In this document: one piece after another, positions 26,243 through 38,631 of the stretch | How positions within the stretch are numbered: the first letter of the stretch is position 1 | Layout: every line of letters starts with the position of its first letter | Source of the DNA: Oehlia diaphana | Lineage: Eukaryota; Glomeromycota; Glomeromycetes; Glomerales; Glomeraceae | Direction: 5' to 3' | DNA length: 64,000 nt | Assembly (NCBI GenBank): GCA_003833135.1 | Contig: QZLH01000064.1 | Location: 121,415-185,414, forward strand | Program-made: the position numbers and the translations under genes | Notes under the pieces: model-generated | Databases searched by the model: none | What the model was told of the DNA's origin: nothing | Seen by the model: the letters and a program-made list of their open reading frames with translations, nothing else

Positions 26243-26464
26243 ATTTTTATCTTTTGTATATATATATATTTTTATATTTTTATTTTAATTATTTATTTTT
26301 CTTTTTTTTAAATTATTTATTTTCTTTTTTAAATTATTTATTTGATAGAAGGAGAATGAGATGAATTAACATTTTTAGAATAACCTGTTTTATATAATTT
26401 CATATAGTAAATATATATATATATAAATTTTTTTTTTTTTTACCGGTGAAATATAAAACCCTAA

Positions 26465-26630
26465 TAAGCTTAAGAAATTAAGACTATTATAATCCCCATC
26501 GTTCTTTCCATTACTTTTATCACACACATTCCTTTAATTGTTTCGCTGGCTGTTTAAGTTTTATCATATGTCTAATATTTCTTAAGCTTCTTTGTACTTT
26601 TTGTTTGACGGTGGAAAGAATGATGGGAGA
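26465..26630. repeat. Interleaved inverted repeats (pseudoknot-type order)
   Basis: Arm A, AAGCTTAAGAAAT (26467-26479), pairs with A' ATTTCTTAAGCTT (26577-26589). Arm B, CCCATCGTTCTTTCCA (26495-26510), pairs with B' TGGAAAGAATGATGGG (26612-26627), with one G-T wobble. The order A-B-A'-B' crosses, so the two stems would form a pseudoknot rather than nested hairpins. It lies about 220 bp past the HMG stop codon. Confidence 0.55.
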
Positions 26631-28625
26631 AAAATCTTATATATTATGTAAATTATTATTTTATTATTATTTTTTTTATTATTATATGTTATGTAAGTTA
26701 TAAAAAAAATATATATATATATTTTTATGTTCATTATTATTAATGCTTGTGCTATTAATTAATTTCAAAGTGATTGATGATAAATAAAATACAGTAGCAA
26801 GGCTGTAGATTAAGTTTTTTACGATTAAGAAAAACAACAAAGAAATTTATTTGATTTCGATATATTTAGAAATTTGATTATACCAGATGGTTAAAATATT
26901 TTCGTTTTAAAAAATTAAAAAATCGAATTTTTTTCGTGTTTATTTCCTGTCTTTTCGATCGATCGGTATCACGTGCAAAAGAATTAACGAAAGATTTCCC
27001 GAGAAAAAAAAAAATGAGCTGATACTAACCAATTACATCTTTGAATGGAGACACAAACCCGTACAACACTTATACTTATATTCATTAACTATATTTGTAA
27101 AATACAATAAAAAAAAAGAAAATAATTGGAACGCAGCGTCGGATTTTGAACTCCTTAGAATTGATAATCAAAAGTATTTTCCTGCATAAAATATAATATT
27201 TAACTCTATCAGAATGCAAATACTTTCCTTTTTTTTCCTAATTATTGATTGGTATCATTATTTATTACATCTCTGTTGTCGTGTGTGTTCAGATTGATTA
27301 TTATTATTATTATTATTACCTTAAGGTTTCAAATAATTCTGTAAAAGATTTCTTTTCTTTAACGGCTTATTTTTCATTGAACATAAATGTATATTCATAT
27401 AATTTAACCATAATTTCTAAATCTGAAATAACCGAAGAACAATAGGATTTAAAAAAGTCATTAACTTTTTTTAAGTTTGTGCGCCTAAAGTTCTAAAGAT
27501 CGAAAATTTTTTAATAATTATTTTTATTTCTCACGAATGATATTCTAATACGTTTTGAGAATTTGACCATTTTAAGATCCTTATAATCCTTGAAAAGCTT
27601 TATTTTCATTGTTTATTTACATCTAAATAATACGGTAATTACCGGTTAAGATATTATTCTAATTAAATAAATACATGTTAATTTTAGGAGAATAATGGTT
27701 CCTTATACCGACAAAGTGGCGTAAATTTTTAATACACTAATAATTTCTCCCAACTTACGTAAACAAGAAGGCGCAAAGAAGTAACAAATTGAAAGTAATC
27801 ATCAAATAACTGCCAATTCCATCAATTTCAGATATTATATATATTTTATGTATATATGTATTTTTTACGTAAATTTATTTTATTAGTGGCGTAGCTAACT
27901 GAAAAATTTAGCATAAAATAATTAGCGTTATTTCTTTCAAGTATTCGTTTATACTATATGAATATTATATTAATTGATTTTTTATTAGAGAATTTTTTTT
28001 CCGAATTCGTAATTATCTTTTTATTATTATCATTAATTTTTAAACTAATACCTTTTTATTTTGATTTTAAAAATTTAACTGACCTTTTCTCGTTTGAAAT
28101 TTTTGATCGGCGTTTTGTGTCATCCCAAAAAAAATTTATCCGATAAAATAAAGGAAACAATAATTACCTTTTTACGTTTTCAATTATACTTTATATACTA
28201 ATTATGAATGGGCTGTGTTATTGTCTATGAATTAATTACGGATAATATATAATAAGGTTGACTACATACAATACTTGATAGTAAAAGAGAAAATTTTTTT
28301 TTTTTTTATAGTGGGTCGTTATTATCTTTATTGTTTTTATTGAACAAAAAAATTCTATTCTAAAAAGATTTAGGATTAATTTATTAAAAATGAAAAATGA
28401 AATGTGATTTAGCATATATATATATCGTCAAAAAAAAATATTAATAATTTTACTTTATACAATATTATCATATTTATTAAATTATTTAAGAATCTCTTGA
28501 TGATTTTTTGTATCATAAAAAAAAAAATATTTTACGCATATTACAGTAGTACATTAATATTTGCGAATTCTGATCAGTTAGAACGAATCCTCGTTATATT
28601 GATATTCGATAAAAATCCGAACTTA
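26631..28625. other. Gene-free intergenic region
   Basis: No gene is seen. Contains AT microsatellites (near 26710), a TTA run (27297-27317) and random AT-rich open frames. Confidence 0.55.
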
Positions 28626-28868
28626 CAGTATAATATGTCAACTCTCCGTAAATGCACCTTATATAAAGTCTCTATAAATGCTCTCATTATATATACCCTT
28701 CCTCTATAAAGTCTCTATAAATGCACTCATTATATAACCTCTGGTTCGGTTTCAAGCTTATATGATCTCTAATTATTTACTTTCTATAAATGCACACAGC
28801 ACACCCTCTCTAAAATGCACTATTACAAAAAACTATGTATAAGGTGTGCATTTATAGTGAGTTGACTG
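28626..28868. mobile_element. TA-flanked MITE related to the 6402-7682 element
   Basis: Begins CAGT and ends ACTG, with flanking TA (28624-25 and 28869-70). The right end TGCATTTATAGTGAGTTGACTG resembles the end of the outer transposon at 7659-7682. On the left, TCAACTCTCCGTAAATGCAC is separated from CAGT by about 9 extra bases. The interior repeats CTCTATAAATGCNCTCATTA twice. It has no coding capacity, so it is a non-autonomous member of the same family. Confidence 0.75.
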
Positions 28869-29714
28869 TAATTCTGAGAAATGTCGGTTAAATAAAAAGT
28901 TACAAATAATTTATTAACAATGTAAAATCAAATATTGTACCATACATGTTTGAATAAGGAAAAAAAAATTATTTCCGGGGAAAAAAAAAAAAAAAATTTT
29001 TTTTTTTGATGTTATATTATAATAAAGATGTTTATGGAAAAATGGGGTACAAAATCGCACAATTAATCAATAATGCGTCATGTATGATGTACAATGCTAA
29101 ATCAATTTCTAACGTGATTTGGCTAAAAGGAGTCTCTTCTTTTTTGCTAATATTGCATATCGTAACAAAAAATTCTCTCTTTATTATTTATCATTATGCT
29201 GATAATTCGTAGTAATGAATAATCTCAGTGACCATAGTGCGGGCCGAAACTAAGTTAATTCTGATCGTCGAAGGTTAATATCGCATTGGCTTTTATCGCG
29301 TCGGTATGTTGCATATGTATTATCGCGAAAATTAAACATAAATCTCGATGTTCTAACTGGAAAAAGCTTCTCTGCGGTTCTTCTATCAGGTTTGATTACA
29401 TGAAATTTTACTGCTCAGACAAATATTGGTCTTTTATATATATTTCTTTAAGTTTTGAAAAATCTTATGTATATAATGTAATATCACTAATTTATATATC
29501 ATATATGGTTTAAAAAACGAAAGAAACTCTAACCGATGGTTGACTGATTCCCCTTTGATGTAGGAACTTTAAGCTGACTGATTGACTGTTAGTCGGGTCT
29601 TCCGAGATATCCCGAGATAATTTGACGCCTTCAGCCGAATATATACTTTCACAATTGAAGAATGCAGATTATTGTTTAGTTTACTGATTAATGCAATACT
29701 ACTATACTCTATAG
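28869..29714. other. Gene-free stretch
   Basis: No gene is seen. Holds an A-tract/T-tract block at 28979-29008 and a somewhat GC-richer patch with CG-containing words at 29235-29330. The frames at 29006-29212 and 29286-29513 have no recognisable domain. Confidence 0.5.
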
Positions 29715-30556
29715 TACAGTGACAAAATAAATATTAATTATATGGTAGAGATGTTAGAATATTACCAACCTGTGAATATAACATCCTTATCCAATAAATG
29801 TGTTATTATGCAGACGTCCAAGCTCATGTTTCATAGAAATAAACTCAATAAAATTTTTATAATGTGATTTTTTTAATGCGTCAAAAATATATTTATTTTA
29901 AAAATATCAGTATTCAAAAACAGCATGATCCTATTTTGCTGCATAATGATAAATAGTTATTGGATGGGAAATAAAGTTATCGGTCTCTGCCGATATCCCC
30001 CATCTACTGCTACTAATAACGTTTTCAATATTAAAAATTAAAAATATCGGTCATTAAAATCCCGCCGATTCACTATAAAAAGTTTTATCCGTTATTTCTG
30101 TAAAAACTCTGTAAAAATGAGCCTTTCGCGGATCCATTCACGGAAAATGTAAATAATTCGATAAATTCTGTGATATAAAGTTATGAGCCTTTACGGAAAA
30201 AAAGACGGAATATTAAAAAAACCGGATCGACTTTTTTTACAGGGACTGAATAAAAATATTAATTATTGGATAGATATGTTAGAATATGCTGTTATGCAGA
30301 CGTCCAAGATCATTTTTCATAGAAATAAACTCAATAAAATTTAATGTGATTTTTTTTAATGCGTCAAAAATATATTTATTTGTACCTTAGTCTAAAAATA
30401 TCAGTATGTCAAAACAGTATATGATCCTATTTGGCTGCATAATGATGATAAATGGTTATTGGATGAAGGAATCATGCGGTCTTGACCGACATCCCACATG
30501 CCCATCTACTAGATGTCTCATAAAAATATTGGTCATTATAAATCCCGCATATTCCT
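29715..30556. repeat. Two-copy segmental direct duplication
   Basis: Copy 1 (about 29722-30068) and copy 2 (about 30243-30556) share long blocks in the same order: AATATTAATTAT, GTTATGCAGACGTCCAAG, TTTCATAGAAATAAACTCAA, TTTAATGCGTCAAAAATATA, AAAATATCAGTAT, ATGATCCTATTT, GCTGCATAATGAT, GGTCATTA and AATCCCGC. Indels and substitutions show it is not recent. A MITE-like element occupies the junction. Confidence 0.75.
30070..30244. mobile_element. MITE-like element with TGTAAAAAAA..TCCG ends
   Basis: The left end CACTATAAAAAGTTTTATCC is roughly complementary to the right end CGGATCGACTTTTTTTACAGGG. Internally, TGAGCCTTT..CGG occurs twice (about 30119 and 30184). A relative with similar ends lies at 46533-46655. 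Boundaries are approximate. Confidence 0.5.
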
Positions 30557-31163
30557 AATCGACTGAACAATAACTGATACATAATCAAATTTTAATTTGA
30601 AATTAGTCCAACCAATCATATTAAATTGCAGTAGAACTTTCTATTTAGACATTTAGATGACACAATTAATGATCTAGATTTCTTAAATTTCTTGAAGAAA
30701 TTCTTAAACCAAGTAAAAAACTTGTTGCTTTGCCCTAATGATCTTAACCGACCACTACCATCCTTCGATCAATTTATAAATAAATTTAAAAACTACCAAT
30801 AAATGAAATTTTACTCTCCGAATCAATTTAATCAATAATTATTATTTTTTTTTTTGTTATCTTCCATATAGAAAATTGGGGTTCTTTTATGAGCCAACAT
30901 TTGAAAACATAAGTAACGGAAGTACCAAAGGGTTTACACTTTTGATATTGAATCACGTGTAATTTTATTTTTATAAATTGAAAATTTTTAAATTTATAAT
31001 AATTATTTAATATATGAGTGGAAAACCAATGGAAGGAAATGAAAACCTAATTTGAAGACCTTGTTTGAATTCATGAATTTCTTTTTTTTTTAAAAAAAAA
31101 AAAAAAAATGTTTATTAGCAATAGACACTTAATATAATATAGTAATATAAATATTCAAATTAA

Positions 31164-31258
31164 GTACCGTTGGCCATTGCATACATACCAGGTACTACCT
31201 GTGATCAGATCTTAATACCATTTTTGAGGGGTACTGAATGCAGTGGCCAACGGGTAAA
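31164..31258. mobile_element. Short palindromic MITE, ~95 bp
   Basis: TACCGTTGGCCATTGCAT at the left pairs with ATGCAGTGGCCAACGGGTA at the right (a one-base bulge and one mismatch), and the next words GTAC..GGTAC/GTACTG also pair. The centre is about 45 bp with no open frame. Confidence 0.65.
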
Positions 31259-32382
31259 TGAAAATGAAAGTAATTAAATAAAAAATTGCACAGTATATTT
31301 TTTTTTCGGGTATAATATTGGATTTCCCAGATATTATACTTATTCAAAAATTTTGAGATGTATACTCAACAAATAATATTGAGTTTTAAATCATGCTATA
31401 CTGAATTGGTTAGGTAAAGGAATTATTGCTAAAAATTTTTTTTTTAAATCAAACTTTTGCTGCGGATTTTATAGTTTCCGTAATTATCACGTGAAATCAA
31501 AAATTTCTAGTGTTCATTCATGTGAAATTGGCCACAATTTTCATTTGTTTTTTTAACACTACTTGTTATGGATAATTTATTTAAGAGACAAATTCCCGAT
31601 TATAACTGATTTTTGGCTGGGAACGAGTCTTAAATCGTAAAGAATCAAAACTCCATATTAGAAAGAAATAATTAGCACATCTATAGAGCTTCTTTAAATA
31701 AAAACAAAGGATCACAAAAACAATGTGAATATTTGGTTTTTTCTATCGCGACAAGTCTGTCACCTTCTGTAATTCTCTTCTGAACTGTCAAAGGCGACGT
31801 TGCGAGTGTTGTAAGGGTGCTATTGTTCCTTTTCGATTCCTTCTCGCGGTGGTGCTCTCGCGCTTCGTCCGTCTGTTGCTCTGTTGAGGTGTGCTCGTAA
31901 GATTCGTGGTGTGCCGTCCTTACGTGTAAAATAGTTCAATTTCGTCATATTGATCTTAATCCCTTGACTGTTTTCTGATGGATTTCGAAGCTAGAAACTT
32001 ATGGAAAATTTTGATGTCACACGCTCGGCTTGTTATCCCTCAAGAATATTGAGAAACGTAAATCACAAGTTGGCGGCTTGGTGTTGCAATTGTACCTCTC
32101 CTAAATCAATTCCAAACGCGATTTTTTTGACATTTGGGTATTTAATTCTTCAACAAATTCGTGGTTCTATATAATTTTTAATTTTTAGAGTAATGTTCCA
32201 AAGACAAAAATTAATTATTATTTCCCTGTGTGATGCTATACTATTCCCTCTCAGAGTAATGGAAAGAACTATTCGGAAAGACTGGTGAGTGCGAAATAAA
32301 AGAAAGGTAGGGTAGGTTTGGATTTTGTTTATAAATTTAAATAAAATAATGCTACAGAAGTTAAATTTATGTACTGTTTATC
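31259..32382. other. Non-genic region with a GC-rich island
   Basis: Most of it is AT-rich and featureless. At 31740-31930 composition jumps to roughly half G+C with many CpG dinucleotides (TCTCGCGGTGGTGCTCTCGC and similar). On the minus strand the island reads a basic peptide (NRRTKRESTTARRNRKGTIA and on) ending at a stop near 31790. This could be a promoter, a transposon end or a small exon; I cannot tell. Confidence 0.4.
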
Positions 32383-32669
32383 TTAAAATTTCTTAGCCAA
32401 ATTGAGGCCAGCAGGAAAGCTGAAAGTAGGATCAAAGAAGATCATTTTAGTTAATTTACGAACCTTTTGCACGAGGCTTCTTGTTCTTTTAAGAATATCA
32501 ACGTATTTATCATCCAAATCAAGCTTCAAATATACTCTCAGAATGCAAATATTTAAAGAAATCATCGCGTGTCCATATTTGTAAAATTTCTCGGTTTGTT
32601 TGTCCAAAAGTCGATAGTGAATTGTAGAAACAAACCGTAATTGGAAGTAGAAACAGAAGCCTTCTTTTC
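32383..32669 (-). CDS. Uncharacterised open frame, possible 3' exon
   Basis: An open minus-strand frame of about 95 codons with no ATG at its upstream edge (an internal ATG exists at 32541). It ends with LTKMIFFDPTFSFPAGLNLA and KKF. Residue composition is balanced (YVDILKRTRSLVQKVRKL), unlike AT-noise frames, suggesting coding use, perhaps as a last exon or a remnant. No domain is recognised and no upstream exon could be confirmed. Confidence 0.3.
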
Positions 32670-33462
32670 AGGAAAAAAAAAGTTTCACACAATTGTACAG
32701 GTTATACAGATTGTACAGCTAAAAAAGAATAGACTACGCGTTATTTAACCGCAATTCAAGATGAAATTTATTTGGTACTTTTGTATGATGGATATTTTGT
32801 TCAGGCTGGAAAAACTACGGAACTTTGACCTTAAGAATCCATGCGAATTACATGTTTGACTTATGTTTCATTCATATCGTTAGATCATGCGACTAGGTAC
32901 GGAATGAATCTCCTTGGCTAAAACCATGAATAATATTCAAGACGACTTATCCTTTTTTTTTGAAAGTTGAGGATCTCACTTTCATCACAGATGATACTTT
33001 GCCAACAATTTTAATCAACTGAAAGTTTACATGAAGTAGAGAGAGAAAAACGTAAACTGTTTGGTGAAGATGTTTTCGTTATTATACGGCATTATCACAA
33101 TTAGTATGTAACCACTCCCAACCTCTAAGCCAGAAAAAAATAAGTACATCTACTAATAGAAAGCATTTATTATTATTAGCTCGGGTCTGCTTTACACTCT
33201 AAGTGTGTGGAATATTAAAAATTGCGTAACGGTCTTATTAGTTATTTGTTATTGAAGAGATAGGGTGGAAAATTGAGAGAGGGCCAGTAAAAAGGAAGAC
33301 AAGATATTTCAAAAAAGAATTACATCCCGCAGTTTTTGTAATTTTTTGCGAATCAAGATCGAGTTTTCGACCCATGACAGTGATGACACTATGTGTCGAT
33401 ATTTAACGGTATATTTTTAAATTTGTACTTGTGGAATATTTAGTTGCACCAGCTGTAAATGG

Positions 33463-33950
33463 TTACATATTAATTTGATAATCCTGTTTCCGCGATGTAT
33501 AAGTTGATAGGGCCATCTTAGCCTTTAGACAACAATATTCAAAGGAAGTCAAATTATCGAAATTAACAAAAAGATCAGAATCATCAGATGGCAATTGATG
33601 AGGTTTGCCTATATTGGTGAATTGAGGATGTGGACTTATAATCTTGAACATCTGTCTAATTGATGTATGCCAAATCCAATTGCCCATATTATCCAAATTC
33701 AATAAGATATGGATAATTCAAAATAAAATACTTAGCTTTTATTAATTATTGTCATCTACCGTCTCTACGAAACACTGAGAAATTCGAGATATATCGTCTG
33801 CAGGCTTAAAAGGAAATTTTTGAATAGATCAAGATCAATTATGTGTCTTTGGATGTAAAAATTCAAATGGACTAAGAATTTGCCATGTGACAAATAACGT
33901 GTGACTTTTTTTAATTGACCGCAGTATTCAAACCATGTGATTTTGTACAC
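33463..33950 (-). CDS. Uncharacterised minus-strand frames, doubtful
   Basis: Two adjacent minus-strand frames (33950-33765 and 33702-33463) show balanced composition, e.g. WFEYCGQLKKVTRYLSHGKF and FTNIGKPHQLPSDDSDLFVN. Neither begins with an ATG at its upstream edge, and I could not find GT-AG junctions that join them in frame. They lie head-to-head with the RBR gene, about 100 bp from its ATG. They could be an old gene fragment or a chance frame. Confidence 0.25.
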
Positions 33951-33991
33951 GCAAATACAAACCGGTTTTTGACGTGCCGAGCTGCTTTTGA

Positions 33992-34000
33992 TATAAAAAG
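33992..34000 (+). promoter_or_regulatory. TATA box of the RBR gene
   Basis: TATAAAAAG about 50 bp upstream of the ATG at 34049, followed by a pyrimidine-rich CCTTTTTTCCTGCACAC stretch typical of a fungal start site. Confidence 0.55.
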
Positions 34001-34048
34001 GTTAAACCAACAAACCTTTTTTCCTGCACACAACGAATTATTGTTGTA

Positions 34049-35073
34049 ATGACGGAAACGACACTAGAATGCAGTGTTTGTTGCGAAGACTATTCAATAA
34101 TTCAAGAGATATCTTCGTCTTGTAGCCATAATGACATTTGCTCTGTTTGTATCAAGCGTCACATTGAAGCCGAATTGAATTCTAAGGGAGGAGATGTTCA
34201 AGTGCGGTGTCCAAAGTCCCGCTGTCCGATAGAATTAACATACGAAGATGTGCGAAGACTGGCGTCAAAGGAGTTATTTGAAAGGTAACGTAAAAATTTT
34301 TTTTTTTCGCTTTCTTTGAACTTTAAATTTATATAGAGTTCTTCACCTGTGCAAGTTACTAAATGTATTTCCTTAACATAAGGTATGACACTCTGTTATT
34401 GCGCGCTGCCATTCGTAAACTCCCCGATTTTCGTTGGTGTAAGGCTCAAAAGTGTGGTTCTGGCCAGGAACATACGACAGGAGGTAAACCAATTTAAGCC
34501 ATTTTATAATTGTTCAGTTTTTTATATTAATTTTTCATTATCACTAATAGATAGATTTCCCATAATTACTTGTGGGGCTTGTGGCGCAAAATCCTGTTTC
34601 ACGCATGATGTGCCTTGGCATAGTGGTTTAACCTGCACACAATTCAACGAACAACTGCAAACCGAAGATTTTACCGCCAATCGCGCTTATCATGAACGGC
34701 ATACAAAACAATGTCCAAATTGTTACATGTCTATCGAGAAGAATGATGGATGTGATCACATGAGTTGTCGTTGTGGTTACGAATTCTGTTGGTTGTAAGT
34801 ATTTAGTTATTTTCTCTCTCTAAAAATTCTTGCCACTTTCTTAACTTTCCCTTACATTGGAATAGGTGCCTTGGCGACTACGAAAATATTCGTACGCATG
34901 GTAATCATTACCATGCACCGACTTGTCAGTATTATGCACCATATAATTCAGATGATGAATACGACGATGATCTTGATGAATATGAAGAGGAGGAAGAAGA
35001 GGAGGAAGAAGAGGAAGAGGAAAATATGGAACTTGAAAGCGAGAGCAGCGAAGATGATGATCTTTACGCGTGA
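34049..35073 (+). CDS. RBR (RING-IBR-RING) E3 ubiquitin ligase, 262 aa
   Basis: Exons 34049-34284, 34383-34483, 34551-34794 and 34866-35073 join through three GT-AG introns of 67-98 bp with matching phases. RING1 spans residues 8-59 (Cys8, Cys11, Cys25, His27, Cys31, Cys34, Cys54, Cys59). The IBR spans about 98-141 (FRWCKAQKCGSG..CGACGAKSCFTHDVPWH..C). RING2/Rcat spans 167-195 with CPNCYMSIEKNDGCDHMSC and CGYEFCWLC. Cys180 in the NDGC context is the expected thioester cysteine of RBR ligases. Residues 208-225 hold a His-rich segment, and the tail (about 226-262) is strongly acidic (long Glu run). Family knowledge: RBR enzymes take ubiquitin from an E2 onto the Rcat cysteine before substrate transfer. 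The protein is short for the family, lacking extra N-terminal domains. The substrate is unknown. Confidence 0.93.
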
Positions 35074-35166
35074 AATTATGTCTTATAATTTATTTATTTA
35101 TTATAGTCTCTGGTTCAGAAATATATAGAGTACGAATTTTCATCAATTCAACAATTCAATGTATCC

Positions 35167-35172
35167 AATAAA
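35167..35172 (+). terminator. Polyadenylation signal of the RBR gene
   Basis: AATAAA 94 bp after the stop codon, followed by a T-rich stretch; another AATAAA lies at about 35201. Confidence 0.4.
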
Positions 35173-35179
35173 TTTTGAT

Positions 35180-38100
35180 GATTATTAAAGTTTTTATATT
35201 AATAAATTTTGAAAAGGATGTTTACTTTTGATAAATTATAAATTATAATATTAGTTTATTCCAATAGTCGTTCATATTTTTACAATATTTTTTATCTTCA
35301 AGTTATAATTTGGAAATAGCAAAGTATTTAGATCAGGGCTAAATTACAGTAATTATTTGAGCCATTACTTGAGCAAAATATATTTTGATACACCCATATA
35401 TTAAGTTGTTTTATAATGGCATCATTATTAGATTCACTTTGTCTGGTCTTGTATTATTGAATTAAACCGTATCTTAACATTATTCTAGACAATCTGATAT
35501 GAATTTCTAATGATTAAATATTTCTATTTTCTGGTAATTCTTTAAGTTTATTATCAAAAAAAAGATTTTTAATCTGAATGAATATATTCTTTATTAAAAA
35601 AGGATTTCAAATTTCATTCTATTTAAAATACTAATTTTTACAACTGAAAAAAAGAAAATAAAAAGTTTGATTTATAACTAATTAATTAGGTTATACTTTT
35701 TGATTATAATTTATATAAAAAACAAAATACCTTCAATAAAAAATTATTTTTATAAAAAATTTATATATGAAAAAATAAAAGTAATAAATCAATTAAAAAA
35801 CATTAATTTACAATAAAAATATAAATTAAAATATTGTTCTTTGATATTATATATTTATAAATAGGTTTAATATCAGTTATTTAAAATTTATTGCATTAAT
35901 TTATTATCTAGTAATTATAAAAGAATAAAATATAGCTTGTTAGATTTATCTTAATAAAACACATCAAATTGTACTATATTTATTTTTATAGGATAAAGGG
36001 ATTAAAAAGTAACATATTATTCAAAAAAGTTCTAAATAGAAAATATTTTATTTTTTTATAATTACTAAATATATAATTTGTAAAAAAAATAATCAGAATT
36101 TAATCAGAATTACATAAAGTATAAAAAGTATAAAGAATAAAAAACTAGTGATTAGAAATTTCTTCAAATTTTTCAAATTTGTTGTCAAATATATAAACTT
36201 TATATATATTAAATTTTAGTATTCTATCTTGCTTAGTTATTTCTCAATTGATTTTTTAATTTGATAAAAAAAATTATTAAAAATTTAAACTGTAAAAAAT
36301 ATATAAATTTCATAAAGCATTAAAATTGCAGATTATTAAACCTTAAATAATTGTGATTTGAGATTATGCCATATTAATTTTATTAAAAAAATTTGACACT
36401 TTACTATATTCATTAGTTATTAAGAAAATTGATTTCTCTTAATCATTAAAAAAACTAAAATTTAAAATTAAATATAAAATACAATAAATATAAAAGAAGT
36501 TATAAATATAATAATTTTCAAAATATATAAATAAAAATTATTAATCCAAATATTTAATGTGATTAAATTTATTTAAATTTTAAGAACTATTGAGTCAATT
36601 TTAATTTTAATTTACTAAAAAACTTACTGATTAAAATAACAACAAATTTTTTTAATAAATTAAAATCTTTATGAAATTTTTATTTCTTAAATTTTTAACA
36701 ATTTTTTTTTTTTAAATTAAAAAATTAATTGAAAAATAACTAAGTAAGACAAAAAGCTGAGATTTAGTATACACAATGTTTACATATTTAACAACTAACT
36801 TGCAAAATTTAAAAAAATTCTAATTACTGGTTTTTTTATTTTATGCTCCTTTTATAATTCTGATTACTTTTTTCACAAACTGTAAAATAATTTAAATTTT
36901 ATAAAATTTTTAAGTTTTAAAAAATAATTTTGAAGTTTATTTTTTTTATATTACTTTTTTTTAATAATCTATTAATATATATTCAAAAGCATGCATTTAT
37001 AAATTTGGCAACTTATAGTTGATGTTTATTAGATAAAAATTATATATATGCGTTTTTATTAAAATTTCACTAATTAATGATTTTTAAAAATTAATTACAA
37101 AACTTTGAATCTTATAAAGATTATTTTAAATATATGCATAAAATAAAGCTAATCTTAAATTTTTTTCAGTAAAAATTTTAAATAATTTGGTTAAAAATTG
37201 ATGGATTTATTTATATAGAATATACATATTTGAAAATTGCTTAATAGTTTACTTTTTCTTATTTGAATTACAAATTAATTTATTTATATTAATACTGTAA
37301 AAATAATTTTGAATTTCTTACTTTTTTAGTCAATTTATACTCATATTTTTCTAAATATTAAAATTTTAAAAAGTGGCTTTTTATTGTTAAACTATTTAAG
37401 AAATATATATTTTTGCTTGCAAAATAAAAATTTTGACCTTTCTTTTACAATATTTATAAAAACTAGATTTTTGAAAAAATATTAACTTTTTTACTTTAGA
37501 AGTTAAACTTTTAGTTGTAATATTAAACTTACTATCATCATTATAAAATCTTATAATTTTTATACTCCATATTCTATATTATTAATTTAAATAAAATGTA
37601 AAAAGCAGAAAAATATTAGTAATATTTAACTATTTTTAATTTCTAATTAATACTTATTCTAATCCCAAAATTCTAATTTTAATTCCACTTCTAATTCTAA
37701 TTCTATATTTTAAAATTCTAATCCTAATTGCATATTTAATTCTAAACTAATACTATACTTTTCAAACTAGTAATTTAATACTAATATTTATCTATTAAAT
37801 AAAATTTTATTATAAATGTTTCAAATAAGCCTTAATTTTTCCTATATTTGTATTTTTTTATTTGCATACAAGACTAAGTAAATAAAATTATTTGTTTCTC
37901 ATGACTGGGTAGGTCATATAAATGTTACAAAAAAATAAAAAAATTTATTTTATTTAATCATATAATTTTAGTTTTAACCAATCATAATCATAAAAAAATA
38001 TTCTTTTTTCCATCCAGTGATCTGGGTAAAAAATTTATTAAATCAACCAATCATCTTCTAGGAATTGGCTAATTTTTTGAGAAATAAATTTTTTTTTTTT

Positions 38101-38631
38101 TGGCGGTCAGGTCAAATTTAGCAATTTTTTTTTATAAGAAATGAATAATTTTATTTTTTTGGCCTAATACGAATTTATTTTCTTCATCATTGCACTGAAA
38201 GCAAATTTTTATTAATATATTTATCTGTATTTACTATATAAATTATATAATAAAAAAGAAATAAAAGAGAGTAGCTAGATTAACAATAAAAAGAAAGAGA
38301 AGCAGTTCATAAGAAAAAATAGCTTATTGTAGTTTTAATAATAGAATTATATGATCAAGCAAAATCAATTTTTTTTTTATTAAAAACAGTATTAATTTAT
38401 ACTTTTTAATTTTTTGATGAATCAGTTGTAATATAAATTTACTATATTAAAATTTAAAATAAATAATTAAAATAAAAAATCTAAAAATTACTTTTAAATG
38501 GAAAATATATATAAATATAAAATAATTTACAAATATTACAAATATAAAAAAAATAAAGTTAGAGTTTAAATTAATTAAATTTCTAACTTGTGTAAATAAA
38601 AATAATTTAAAAATAATGCATTATTAATTTA
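35180..38631. other. Extremely AT-rich gene-free region
   Basis: About 3.4 kb with almost no G or C runs and no open frame of note on either strand. Short words such as AATTTTTAAA and TTCTAATTCTAATT recur (37660-37740). Nothing else is recognised. Confidence 0.6.
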
